DNA from: Mesotaenium endlicherianum
Taxonomy: Eukaryota > Streptophyta > Zygnematophyceae > Zygnematales > Mesotaeniaceae
Direction: 5' to 3'
Assembly: GCA_009602735.1 (NCBI GenBank)
Contig: WELA01004248.1
Location: 524,767 to 551,300 of the forward strand
Length of the DNA: 26,534 nt
Shown: positions 7,516 through 16,631 of the stretch, piece by piece
Layout of the letters: each line of letters starts with the position of its first letter
Position numbering within the stretch: the first letter of the stretch is position 1
Notes under the pieces: model-generated
Told to the model about the DNA's origin: nothing
The model's input: the letters and a program-made list of their open reading frames with translations, nothing else
Databases searched by the model: none
Made by a program: the position numbers and the translations under genes

Positions 7516-8898
7516 TCAGCTCAACAACCACCCCATGCAAGAGGCACACACACATGTCAAGATAGCAGTGTAGACTGCAAGCTCAAAATCGTCCCTCTTG
7601 GTTCCAAAATGGAAATGTCTGAGCCACGACAGATGCCTCACAGGCGGAAAAAATCTAGCTGGCACCAATTTGCTTGCAGCCCCAGCCCGACACCTGTCAG
7701 CCACTGCGCCTCCAAACGTAAACACGGCAAATACAGCAACTAAGAATATTGCTACAGTTCCAGACCTCTCCAGCAGGACCTTGACGGCCCTGTTCCACGC
7801 GCCGGCCACCCCCTGGGCAACAACTGTCCCGTTTGAGGCCACAAAGGCCAACACGAGATGCTCTATGGCTGCACTCGAGTGGCGGCCGTGATACTCCGAG
7901 GGGCCCTGCTGCTGCTTGTTCTGCCCGAAGAGGAAGATGGCCGGGTAGAAGCGCACGCTGTACCGCTCCACGAGATCCCTGCAGCCAGCGATGATGGTGC
8001 ACGTTACTAAGAAGAGGTGTACCTTATCTTGATGTATTTGGGGGCAAGAAGATGCGATCTGGGCTCAAGGCACAAAGCAGCTGATGTGTGGATAGAGAGA
8101 GATGCAGAGGAAAAGGGGAGCGGAGGACAGGAAAAAGGAGAGGAAGGATATGCTATTAGTCTAGGCCCCCCCTGTTGAGGGCTTCCTGTAGCATACCTCA
8201 TACATAAAAGAACCCAAACGAAACTCAGTACTCATTGCTCTTTGCACAAATACTAGCCAATACTTTGCATACAAGATTTGTTCGGTACACTGAGGGAAAA
8301 TTGAGACTCCAACTACACAACTCAGACCTATTTGTTGATACTGACCATACTCCTTAACTGAGTCCATGCCAAGTCAGATGTTAATGCCCGTTAAAAAGTC
8401 ATGGAGAAGAAGAGAAGGCAAGAGGCAACGAGTTGGCCCTCATCTTTATGCGAAGTCAGGGGCTCCTGCAAACTTCACACATCCTACGCATCACGCGAGA
8501 TGGTGAAGATGTAGAGCTTTCCAGCCATGGCATTAGAGTTCCATAATATTTTCAGAGGGAACACAGAATAATCGTGTGCGGAAATGCTATGAGGCAAGAC
8601 TGTGTCACCTCTGCACGTGGCCATTTATGGCTCCAAAATGGATCACTTCGCCAACGTTTTCTGCTGCCTTGATGTACTCTGGACGGAAAGCGAGGCAATG
8701 GCTGCACCACGGGGCGTAGAACTCAACAATCCAGCAGTCGGAGGTTGAGAGTACTTTCTCGTTGAAGCTGTCGAAGGTCAACTCCACGACAGCTGTGTCT
8801 GTATATAAAGCTTGAGAGCCGCACGGCACCCCTTGCAGGAGAGGGCTAAGAAGGACGAACAAAACGTGGGTTGTCAAGAACGGTGAGATAGACTGCAT
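7516..8898 (-). CDS. Membrane-anchored thioredoxin-fold protein (PDI/TMX-like), two exons
   Basis: Exon 1 (8898-8609) and exon 2 (7978-7516) flank a 630-bp intron with GTGACA donor and CTGCAG acceptor. The phase-2 junction restores an Arg codon and a continuous fold. From the Met at 8896-8898 the protein has about 250 residues: a signal peptide (about 1-25), a thioredoxin domain with CSHC at residues 65-68 (8695-8706) and a cis-Pro region RFYPAIFLFG near 106-115, an NGT sequon near 146, and one membrane helix near 171-190. The likely role is thiol-disulfide exchange in the ER lumen, with a short basic tail outside. CSHC replaces the usual CGHC. In-frame Mets at 8928 and 8976 lie upstream, but the signal peptide favours 8898. 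The last ~60 residues are less convincing, and a GTGTCG donor after GGAVADR could splice to another 3' exon. Confidence 0.75.
7979..8608 (-). other. Intron of the thioredoxin-fold gene
   Basis: The boundaries read AG|GTGACA and CTGCAG|G on the minus strand. Removing it joins HVQR to DLVERYSV, as expected between strand 2 and helix 2 of a thioredoxin fold. The 630-bp interior is of mixed composition with no TG-rich tract near the acceptor, unlike the introns of the left-hand gene. Confidence 0.7.
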
Positions 8899-8976
8899 CC
8901 TCCAAGCCGGAAACGTCCTCGTATCCATGATTGGTTGTCCCTGATTACATTCTTCAAGAACGTTAAGACAATACAA

Positions 8977-9909
8977 GGCACTCCAACTGAGGATGCTCTT
9001 ACTCTTGAGTTAGTCTTTGTCCCATCATGCAGCAGCACTTGACAATCGTCCTGTCATCCATTGCCCTGCATCGGAACGGACTCAATCTGGACTCAATAGG
9101 CGAACGTGAATTGGTACGTGAAGTGCCTCATGGAACACCTGAGGACAAACGCAAAGTTATATGAATACGACACGACTTCATATGCAAAACGTACGTTCTC
9201 GCTCAATGGTACGCAGGTCTACCACTACAAAAGAGTAGTACCGAAAATAATACAACCGTTGCCTAAAACTCGGGTTCGTGGGGATAATTTCTGAAAGGTC
9301 AGTCGTTACGCGAAGAAGTGAAGCAACAGTAAACTCCCAATATACTCCCAAATCAAAGGTACACGGATCAAATTCTAAATTATTGGAACTGTAATTGGTA
9401 CGTACAACATGTGGACTTTGTGCAAAGAGGTAGTGAGTGGTACACAAAAATAAGAATTCACTTCAAGTGTTTGTGCCGAAAAGCGGACCACTACGCACAC
9501 ATTGATGGACTCTAAAGAACAAATATGCGTAATGCCAAAATGGCTGTTATGATGGGCTCCGAAACCGCAGCTGGGTTGGAGCATCGAAGTGTCAAGTTGC
9601 AAGAGGGCAAATGCGGGATGCCATTTGAAGGGTGCGTGGGCGGCTGCCAGCACGATTCTTTGAAAATTATATACATGATTTTTGTTGGAGTGCAGCTTTC
9701 TCTCTGTCTTATAGTATATCAATTTCCTCCATGTGTCTTGAGATGTTATTAAGCTTAGTCAAAGTGCTCTCAAGTTATCATGATTCATGAATAGGAGATG
9801 TATCTCATGCCACAGCGTAAATTGCATACGGAAATTGGTCTATACTTTTGTAGCAACCATCCAATGTGTGAGATACATATAATTAGTAGTAAATGAAGTC
9901 GTTACATTT
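8977..9909. other. AT-rich intergenic region, promoter side of the thioredoxin-fold gene
   Basis: No convincing coding sequence on either strand. It should hold the minus-strand promoter near 8980-9100, but I see no clear core element. TGGTACG-type words occur at about 9112, 9206, 9396 and 9438; the same word in inverted form (CGTACCA) is frequent beyond the retrotransposon at 22970-23290. Confidence 0.5.
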
Positions 9910-9914
9910 AAGAC
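9910..9914. repeat. Left target site duplication AAGAC
   Basis: AAGAC directly precedes the first LTR and occurs again at 22773-22777 directly after the third LTR. Five bases is the usual Ty3/Gypsy duplication size. Confidence 0.9.
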
Positions 9915-10167
9915 TGTAGTGATTTGAGTTATTATATATTAGTATGCATATATTTTAATGTTTTCAAATATATTTGGAGTGGTATTGTGTGGAGTCAAGT
10001 GTGAATAGGTACTCTAGTAACTTGGTTCATGTCCTTTGAACCTTCCAAGGCATTTTCGAAGTTAGAGGAAAGACCTAGAAGAACTCCATGTGGCAAAAGT
10101 CAAATGTGCCATTTTTAGGTCAAAAGGACATGTGTACATTATTCTAGAAAGAGGTGGCAAGTTTTGG

Positions 10168-10190
10168 GATGTGTTGGGTGCCAACACATC
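10168..10190. promoter_or_regulatory. Perfect 10-bp palindrome in U3 (LTR 1)
   Basis: GATGTGTTGG and CCAACACATC are separated by GTG, about 37 bp upstream of the TATA box. It is present unchanged in LTR 2 (16345-16367) and LTR 3 (22523-22545). It may be a dimeric transcription-factor site; the function is inferred only from position and symmetry. Confidence 0.55.
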
Positions 10191-10226
10191 AACATACACC
10201 TTCCTAGAAATTACTTATGTAGCAAG

Positions 10227-10234
10227 TATATAAA
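10227..10234 (+). promoter_or_regulatory. LTR 1 TATA box
   Basis: TATATAAA about 190 bp before the LTR end. Transcription would be expected to start near 10257-10265, which would place R and U5 in the remaining part. The same box is at 16404-16411 and 22582-22589. Confidence 0.6.
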
Positions 10235-10365
10235 CAAGAGCTAGAACATAGAAAGACATTCCAGAATCACTCTTGTACTTGCCAAAATCCAGAAATATAT
10301 TAACTTTCAAGAAGCCATCTCTCTTTCAAGAAGCTACCACTTGTGTTCAAAGATCCTTGTCTTGA

Positions 10366-10404
10366 ATAGATAAAGTATTCTGTTTTACTAAGTACTTTAT
10401 CTAT
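10366..10404 (+). promoter_or_regulatory. 12-bp perfect stem near the LTR 1 end
   Basis: ATAGATAAAGTA (10366-10377) pairs perfectly with TACTTTATCTAT (10393-10404) across a 15-nt loop. Being downstream of the presumed start site, it would be in the RNA and just before the primer site. It could act in 3' end formation or reverse transcription. The same stem is in LTR 2 (16543-16581). Confidence 0.5.
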
Positions 10405-10418
10405 CTGTTTCACTACAG

Positions 10419-10430
10419 TGGTATCGGAGC
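10419..10430 (+). promoter_or_regulatory. Primer binding site, copy 1
   Basis: TGGTATCGGAGC one base after the LTR. It differs at one position from the initiator-methionine tRNA primer site common in plant LTR elements (TGGTATCAGAGC). The leader from the LTR end to the gag ATG is only 37 nt. Confidence 0.85.
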
Positions 10431-10454
10431 TAGGCACTTTGGTAGCACAAGAAG

Positions 10455-11735
10455 ATGGCCGATCCTCAAGACCAACAGCAAGCTTTCGAAGGAAGCCCTT
10501 CCTCTCCAAGACACCCTCCTCCAGCGCCGATGGGAGAGCCCACTCAAGAAAATCTGCAACAACAAGAAGCACCACAAGGAGGAGCACACCCTCCTCCAGC
10601 GTCGATGGGAGAGCCTACTCAAGGAAATCTGCAACAACAAGAAGCACCACAAGGAGGAGCACCGTCAAATCCCGTGGCAGCCGCTATAGCAAAGTTGACC
10701 CCACCACAAGGAGTTCCCGCAAATGAGTGGGCAGCCTTCCTAATGACCGTCCACAACCAAGTGGGCTTGGCCACCTATGAAGCAACCGTGCAAGCGTCAA
10801 GAGAAGCTATGGCTGCCATGGTTGCCCCTATTGCGAGCAATGCTCAAAATCCAGCCCCGGCTCAAGCGCCTCCACAAGAGCCAACGAGAGCAAGGAAACT
10901 CATCAAGCCCGGCAAACCCGACACTTTCAACCCCGGGAAAGGTGCCAACCTGAATTTATGGCTCTACCAAGTGGAGACGTACCTCGCGTTCCTTGAAGTA
11001 CCCGAGGAGGACTACGTTCCCTTTGCCATTACCTTACTTAGATGAGCAGCAACATCATGGTGGCGTAATTATCAAGCGGCTATATATCAAGCTATGGCGC
11101 ACCCCATGCTCGGCCAAGAGCCCCCACCATCATATGCAAGATGGGCAGATTTTCGTGAGGCCCTCAAGAAGCAATTCATGCCCATCAATGCGGAGAAGAT
11201 TGCCCGAGGAAAGCTCCACCATCTCAAGCAAACGACGTCCGTTCAAGAGTATACATCCAGATTTCACGCCCTCACTCTTGAGATCCCCAACATGTCTCTC
11301 GAGGAGAAGATTGACCGCTACATCTTTGGCCTCAAACCCAAGGTGGCAAAGGAAGTGGAGTTACGCGACTTGACGGACTTCTCAAAGATCATTGAAGTGG
11401 CCCAAAAGGTGGATACCTTGGATTTCAAGCACTCCGTGCCTTCATCTTCACGGGTACCGACGACGCGGGTGTACGCAGCCCCTTCCACATCCGAATCTGG
11501 ACCCACACCCATGGAAATCGGAGTTATTAAAAGGGACCCCGCGGCTGCCCGGAAGAGTGGAAGACCCTCCAATGACACTTATGATGCAAGAAACCAGCAA
11601 GGAGTGAAAGCAAGACTCTCCCCGGTTGAAAAAGAAGCTCTCATGACGGCTGGACTATGCTTCTATTGCAAGGAAAAGGGCCATCGTGCACTCTCATGCC
11701 CCAAAAAGTTGTCAAAAAACGGACAGCGCCGGTAG
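10455..11735 (+). pseudogene. Copy 1 gag, interrupted by TGA at 11043-11045
   Basis: Starts [11 protein letters not shown] and would encode a 426-residue Gag like copy 2, but a GGA codon has become TGA at codon 197. The remaining product has the Pro/Gln-rich N-terminus (with a 75-bp tandem repeat) and little of the Gag core. The Gag core and the CCHC knuckle [14 protein letters not shown] lie beyond the stop, in the open part 11094-11735. The ribosome would not reach the frameshift site, so Gag-Pol from this copy should be lost too. Otherwise this frame differs from copy 2 at only a handful of positions. Confidence 0.9.
10512..10661 (+). repeat. 75-bp tandem repeat in copy 1 gag
   Basis: 10512-10586 and 10587-10661 are near-identical and encode two 25-residue Pro/Gln-rich units, each starting HPPPA and ending APQGGA. 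The units differ at Pro/Ser and Glu/Gly positions. Copy 2 has the same repeat at 16689-16838, so it predates the array. Confidence 0.9.
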
Positions 11736-11749
11736 GCCAGGAGCCTACC
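11714..11749 (+). promoter_or_regulatory. Predicted -1 ribosomal frameshift signal, copy 1
   Basis: Slippery heptamer A_AAA_AAC at 11714-11720 in the gag frame, a 10-nt spacer, and a perfect hairpin GGTAGGC (11731-11737) / GCCTACC (11743-11749) with a 5-nt loop. It is identical to copy 2. It is probably idle here because the TGA at 11043 stops translation upstream. Confidence 0.8.
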
Positions 11750-14700
11750 ACCCCAAGACCCACTTCACGAGAAGGCAACACGCCAAGTGAGGTGGAGACC
11801 CCCGTTGAAGACGACGTTCCAGCCCCAATGAGTTTGAGAGGTTACCTTGGAGGAGAGAAGGTCCACATCTTGGTGGATAGCGGAGCTCAAGGCAACTTCA
11901 TTGCTGCAGATTTTGCCACCAAGCACGGTATTACTATGCGAACTCTTGACCACGACGAGGAGATTATGATGCCCGATGGATTCTCCTATACTACCCCTTC
12001 CAAGAAGACGTACCCCTTGGCACTCTCTATCAAGTCCTTCAAGGATAGAGTAGTGTTCTCCCCCATGCAATTGGGCAAGTACGACGTCATCCTAGGGACG
12101 CCTTGGTTGACCAAGCACAACCCCCAAGTTGATTGGAGGACCGGTACTATCAAGATCAAGAATGACATCACTTCAAGAATCTGTATTTTGCGCGCAATCC
12201 AGAATATCCAGACCCAAGACATCCAGAAGCCGGCACACGAGATACTATTGTCCGCCCTCCAACTCAAGAGACTTGTGAGGAAGGGACACGAGCTTCTTTT
12301 GGCCTTGATCACGCCAAAAGACATCAAGAAAGACATCGAGAGTCAAGAAGGCAGCCCCGTTCCCAAGGAGATACAAGAAGTCTTTGAGGACTACAAAGAA
12401 GTGTTCTCCCCGGAATTGCCCAAGGGCCTACCCCCCAAAAGATTCGTAGACCACAAGATAGAGTTGGAGCCCGGAAGCAAGCCCATCTCTCGGCCTACGT
12501 TCAAAATGTCATACACGGAGCTAGACGAAGTCAAGAAGCAAATCAAGGAGCTACTGGAGCATGGCTTCATTCGACCTAGCAAGTCGCCATTTGGAGCCCC
12601 GGTGCTATTTGTCAAGAAGAAAGATGGTACCTTGAGGATGTGTGTGGACTATCGCGCCCTCAACAAGATCACCATCAAGAATCGATACCCGCTGCCGCGC
12701 ATGGATGAGCTCATGGACCGGCTGGTTGGAGCCAAGTACTTCACGAAGATTGACTTACGGAGCGGCTACCACCAGATTCGCATCGCAGAACCGGACATAG
12801 AGAAGACGGCATTCAGGACAAGATATGGACATTTTGAGTTCATGGTCCTGCCATTTGGACTCACCAACGCGCCAGCAACTTTCATGACTATGATGAACAC
12901 CATATTTCAGCCCATGTTGGACAGATTTGTGGTGGTATTCATCGATGACATCCTTATCTACAGCAAGACCCTTGAAGAGCATGCGAGACACTTGAAAGAA
13001 GTCCTTGAAGTATTGAAGCAAAACAAGCTGTTTGCGAAGGAGTCAAAATGCGAGTTTGCCAAACAAGAAGTGGAGTTCCTAGGTCTCCACGTGACTGCTG
13101 ATGGCATCAAGATAGACCCCAAGAAGACCACGGTGGTGGAGGAATGGCCAACCCCCACGACCAAGAAAGAACTCCAGTCATTCTTGGGATTTGCCAATTG
13201 GTACAGAAAATTCATCCAAGGCTTCTCGCACATAGCAGCCCCCCTGACAGATCTACTCAAGAAGGACAGGCTATATACATGGACCGAGAAAGAGGAAGAG
13301 GCATTTCAAGAGTTAAAGCGAAGATTGACCACATCCCCGGTGCTCACACTCCCAAGTCCAAACCCAGATTGGCCCTTCCACGTCATCACCGATGCATCTT
13401 CCTATGCAATAGGAGCAATCCTGCTTCAAGACCAAGGCAAGGGACTGCAGCCCATCGCCTACGAGTCAAGGAAGCTAAATCCAGCCGAGCAAAATTATAC
13501 AACCACGGAGCGAGAGGCATTGGCGATTGTACATGCCTTGAAGGTTTGGCGCTGCTACGTTGAAGGACGCAAAGTACTGGTCACCACGGACCACGAGGCG
13601 TTAAAGCACCTCCAAACGCAGCCGTATCTCTCAAGGAGACAAGCAAGATGGAGCGGATACTTGCAACAATACAACATCACGATTCAGTACCAGCCCGGCA
13701 AGACAAACCCGGCTGACCCCCTCTCAAGACTGCAATTAAATGCAGTGATGGTATCCCTGAAGACAGATCTGGAAGCTCGATTTTCAGCCGCCTATGAAAG
13801 AGACCCTTACTACAAGAACGGAGAAGCAGCCTTGGACCCATGCAAGAAGCAAGAAGGCAATTATTGGGTGAGGCAAGATACGGGCCAGAGATGTGTTCCT
13901 AATGACTTAGACCTCCGGCTCTTGCTTCTACGAGAAGCACACGACAACCCTCTTGGAGGACACTTTGGAATCCTAAGGACCACGGGCGTTCTAGCTAGGA
14001 CTTATTGTTGGCCAGGCATGTCTAAGCAAGTCAAGGAGTACTGCAGGAGCTGTGACACATGCCAAAGAATCAAGCCATCATCGCAAAAGGCGGGAGGACT
14101 CCTCCAACCACTACCAATCCCCGAAAGACAATGGACGGACATCTCAATGGACCTTATCGTGGACTTGCCCGTGACACCTCGAGGCCATAATGCAATACTC
14201 ACGGTGGTGGACAGACTTACCAAGATGGCTCATTTTATTCCCACGACGACTAAGGCTACAGCACCACAACTTGCAAGACTCATCTTTGACAACATCTTCC
14301 GACTCCATGGACTACCATCAAGAATTGTGTCAGATAGAGATCCAAGATTCACAAGCCATTTCTGGAAAAATCTCTTCAAGAACTTGTGTACATCGCTGGA
14401 TATGTCCACTGCCTACCACCCGCAATCAGATGGGCAAAACGAGCGTATGAATCGTACTCTAAAGACCTCTCTAAAGGCCTACGTGTCTACTCTGGAGCAA
14501 GATTGGGACATGTACTTGACCCCCCTGGAGTTTGCCTACAACAACACAACGCAAGCCTCTACCCAAGAGTCCCCATTCTTCCTCAACTATGGCTTCCATC
14601 CGACCACGCCACTGAGCTTCACGGCTGGCCATGATGAAGTACCTGCAGCCACAGATTTTATGGAGACATTAGAAGCAGCCCTTACAGCAGCGAAGAAAGC

Positions 14701-15322
14701 TCTACAACACGCGTAAGATGCTCAAGCAAGAGTGGCGAACAGATCCAGAAGAGAAATTACGTACAGAGTGGGTGACAACGTGTTACTATCATCCAAGAAC
14801 ATTTCCCTGAACAACAGGCCTGCCGGCAGCAAGTTCTCTCCCAAGTATTTGGGACCCTTCAAGATTATCCAGCAAGTCAACCCCGTTGCTTTCAAGCTAG
14901 AACTTCCCCAGACTATGCACATCGACCCCGTATTCCACGCTTCCCTCTTCAAGCCGTATGTGCAACCCGACAACAAGTTCCCAGGACGTGTGACAACCCC
15001 ACCAGCCCCAACAATAGTGGATGATCATTTGGAGTACGAAGTGGAAGACATAGTGGCTATGAGAAATTTCAGGAGACAGCAGCAATACTTGATCAAGTGG
15101 AAAGGATATCCAGATTCGGAGAATAGTTGGGTGGCGGCGCACTACCTTGACAAAGTTCAACGAAAGTTGAAGCGCTTCCATACCGCCAACCCCCATCTTG
15201 GACCAGCCCCAAGTCTCTCTACTAGAAGCCCGAAGACTTCAAGGAGGCAGACTGCTACCATCAAGAAGCAGCAGAAGACCCCTTGGAGGCAGCCTGCAAG
15301 AACCACAAAGAGGAAAAAATGA
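11720..15322 (+). pseudogene. Copy 1 pol, interrupted by TAA at 14714-14716
   Basis: Read in the -1 frame relative to gag. Protease, RT, RNase H and the integrase core are open up to 14713; then a CAA codon has become TAA. The same frame continues to a TGA at 15320-15322 and encodes the GPF module and chromodomain, so about 202 C-terminal residues would be lost. In the integrase motif after the second Asp this copy has GQNER where copy 2 has GQTER, and a Cys replaces Gly a little upstream. Both changes lie in a patch unusually diverged from copy 2 (14387-14554). Confidence 0.92.
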
Positions 15323-16081
15323 CATTAGACACTTTTCTCTTCTTGCAGTTTCTGGACAGAAAACTAAAACTGCTACTGGCGATAGGTCTCTTCATAATAA
15401 ATTCTGAAAATTTACCTGGCTGTAGTCCATGAGTAGCCGGTCATTTAGAGTCCAAGTTTGCTCAATTTGGAGCACTGGTGAGAGAGATATGATGCTCTAA
15501 GTAGAAGGGGGTCAGGCTGCTGGCATTGTTAGGGCAGAATATGCCTTCTGACATTGTGCCCTCCCCTGAACTTGGAATGCTCTGAAACTCAAGACTCTGG
15601 TAGAACATCTTACAGCGCCCAGTTTGAGACTTAGTTTGCAGAATTTGGAGAAGTATAGAAGGACTTATGATTTTCAGAAGTTTCTGCACAGATTTGGAGG
15701 AGTGCCTACTCTCTCAGCTCTCAACGACACTCCAGAAATGAGAATGCTCTCAAATTTGGTGACCCGGTAGAGTTCTCCGACGCGGTCCGTCTGGCACTCG
15801 AATTTTCAGATTTGGAGCAGTTCTGTGGCCGCTATGAATTTTTGAGTTCGTGGCAGATTCTGGGCCAACTTGTACAATTTTCTTTATCATTAAGGAGTAG
15901 GCTAGCCAATAAGGTCACACCACCTACGACCTTGCCTAGTCTACCTTACATGTGTAGCACCTGACTTGGCGCCTTTGACTAGTCCTCTTCACATGTGTGG
16001 CATCTGACTTGAAACTGTTGACTAGTTTGCTCCACATGTGTAAGACCTGACTTGACGCGCCGAGACGTCGCTTTTTCTATC
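15323..16081 (+). other. Copy 1 3' noncoding region
   Basis: About 760 bp between the pol stop and the polypurine tract. No sense-strand ORF. A minus-strand frame of 75 codons (15462-15689) is conserved in copy 2 but looks fortuitous. The word ATTTGGAG recurs near 15470, 15650, 15693 and 15812. A 43-bp repeat array lies near the 3' end (15948-16070). Confidence 0.75.
15948..16070 (+). repeat. 43-bp tandem repeat before the polypurine tract, copy 1
   Basis: ACATGTGT begins three units at 15948, 15991 and 16034, each followed by a CTGACTTG-type segment and, in the first two, by a GACTAG-type segment. The period is exactly 43. The same array begins at 22125 in copy 2 with three substitutions. 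Confidence 0.8.
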
Positions 16082-16091
16082 GGGGGGGTGA
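16082..16091 (+). promoter_or_regulatory. Polypurine tract before LTR 2
   Basis: GGGGGGGTGA directly before the LTR start, the expected position of the plus-strand primer. It is preceded by a T-rich TTTTTCTATC. The equivalent before LTR 3 is 22259-22268. Confidence 0.8.
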
Positions 16092-16594
16092 TGTAGTGAT
16101 TTGAGTTATTATATATTAGTTTGCATATATTTTAATGTTTTCAAATATATTTGGAGTAGTATTGTGTGGAGTCAAGTGTGAATAGGTACTCTAGTAACTT
16201 GGTTCATGTCCTTTGAACCTTCCAAGGCATTTTCGAAGTTAGAGGAAAGACCTAGAAGAACTCCATGTGGCAAAAGTCAAATGTGCCATTTTTAGGTCAA
16301 AAGGACATGTGTACATTATTCTAGAAAGAGGTGGCAAGTTTTGGGATGTGTTGGGTGCCAACACATCAACATACACCTTCCTAGAAATTACTTATGTAGC
16401 AAGTATATAAACAAGAGCTAGAACATAGAAAGACATTCCAGAATCACTCTTGTACTTGCCAAAATCCAGAAATATATTAACTTTCAAGAAGCCATCTCTC
16501 TTTCAAGAAGCTACCACTTGTGTTCAAAGATCCTTGTCTTGAATAGATAAAGTATTCTGTTTTACTAAGTACTTTATCTATCTGTTTCACTACA
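16092..16594 (+). repeat. LTR 2 (503 bp), shared by both units
   Basis: Serves as 3' LTR of copy 1 and 5' LTR of copy 2. It differs from LTR 1 at two positions (A to T near the start and G to A about 30 bp later). TATA box at 16404-16411. No target duplication flanks it, as expected for a shared LTR. Confidence 0.95.
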
Positions 16595-16595
16595 G

Positions 16596-16607
16596 TGGTA
16601 TCGGAGC
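16596..16607 (+). promoter_or_regulatory. Primer binding site, copy 2
   Basis: TGGTATCGGAGC one base after LTR 2, identical to copy 1 and consistent with an initiator-methionine tRNA primer. Confidence 0.85.
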
Positions 16608-16631
16608 TAGGCACTTTGGTAGCACAAGAAG

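Larger units (their letters stand above)
9915..10417 (+). repeat. LTR 1 (503 bp)
   Basis: Starts TGTAGTG and ends CACTACA, a perfect 7-bp terminal inverted repeat with TG...CA ends. It contains a palindrome (10168-10190), a TATATAAA box (10227-10234) and a 12-bp stem (10366-10404). It differs from LTR 2 at two positions and from LTR 3 at six substitutions and a one-base indel. Confidence 0.95.

Noticed and set aside
10300..10587. 95-codon minus-strand frame over the LTR-gag junction, repeated in copy 2
   Set aside because: It is antisense to the leader and the Pro/Gln-rich gag repeat; its conservation follows from the copy identity, and it has no recognisable feature.
15462..15689. 75-codon minus-strand frame in the 3' noncoding region, also at 21639-21866
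   Set aside because: Identity between copies is expected, and no domain or start context supports it. I found no env-like or antisense regulatory protein.
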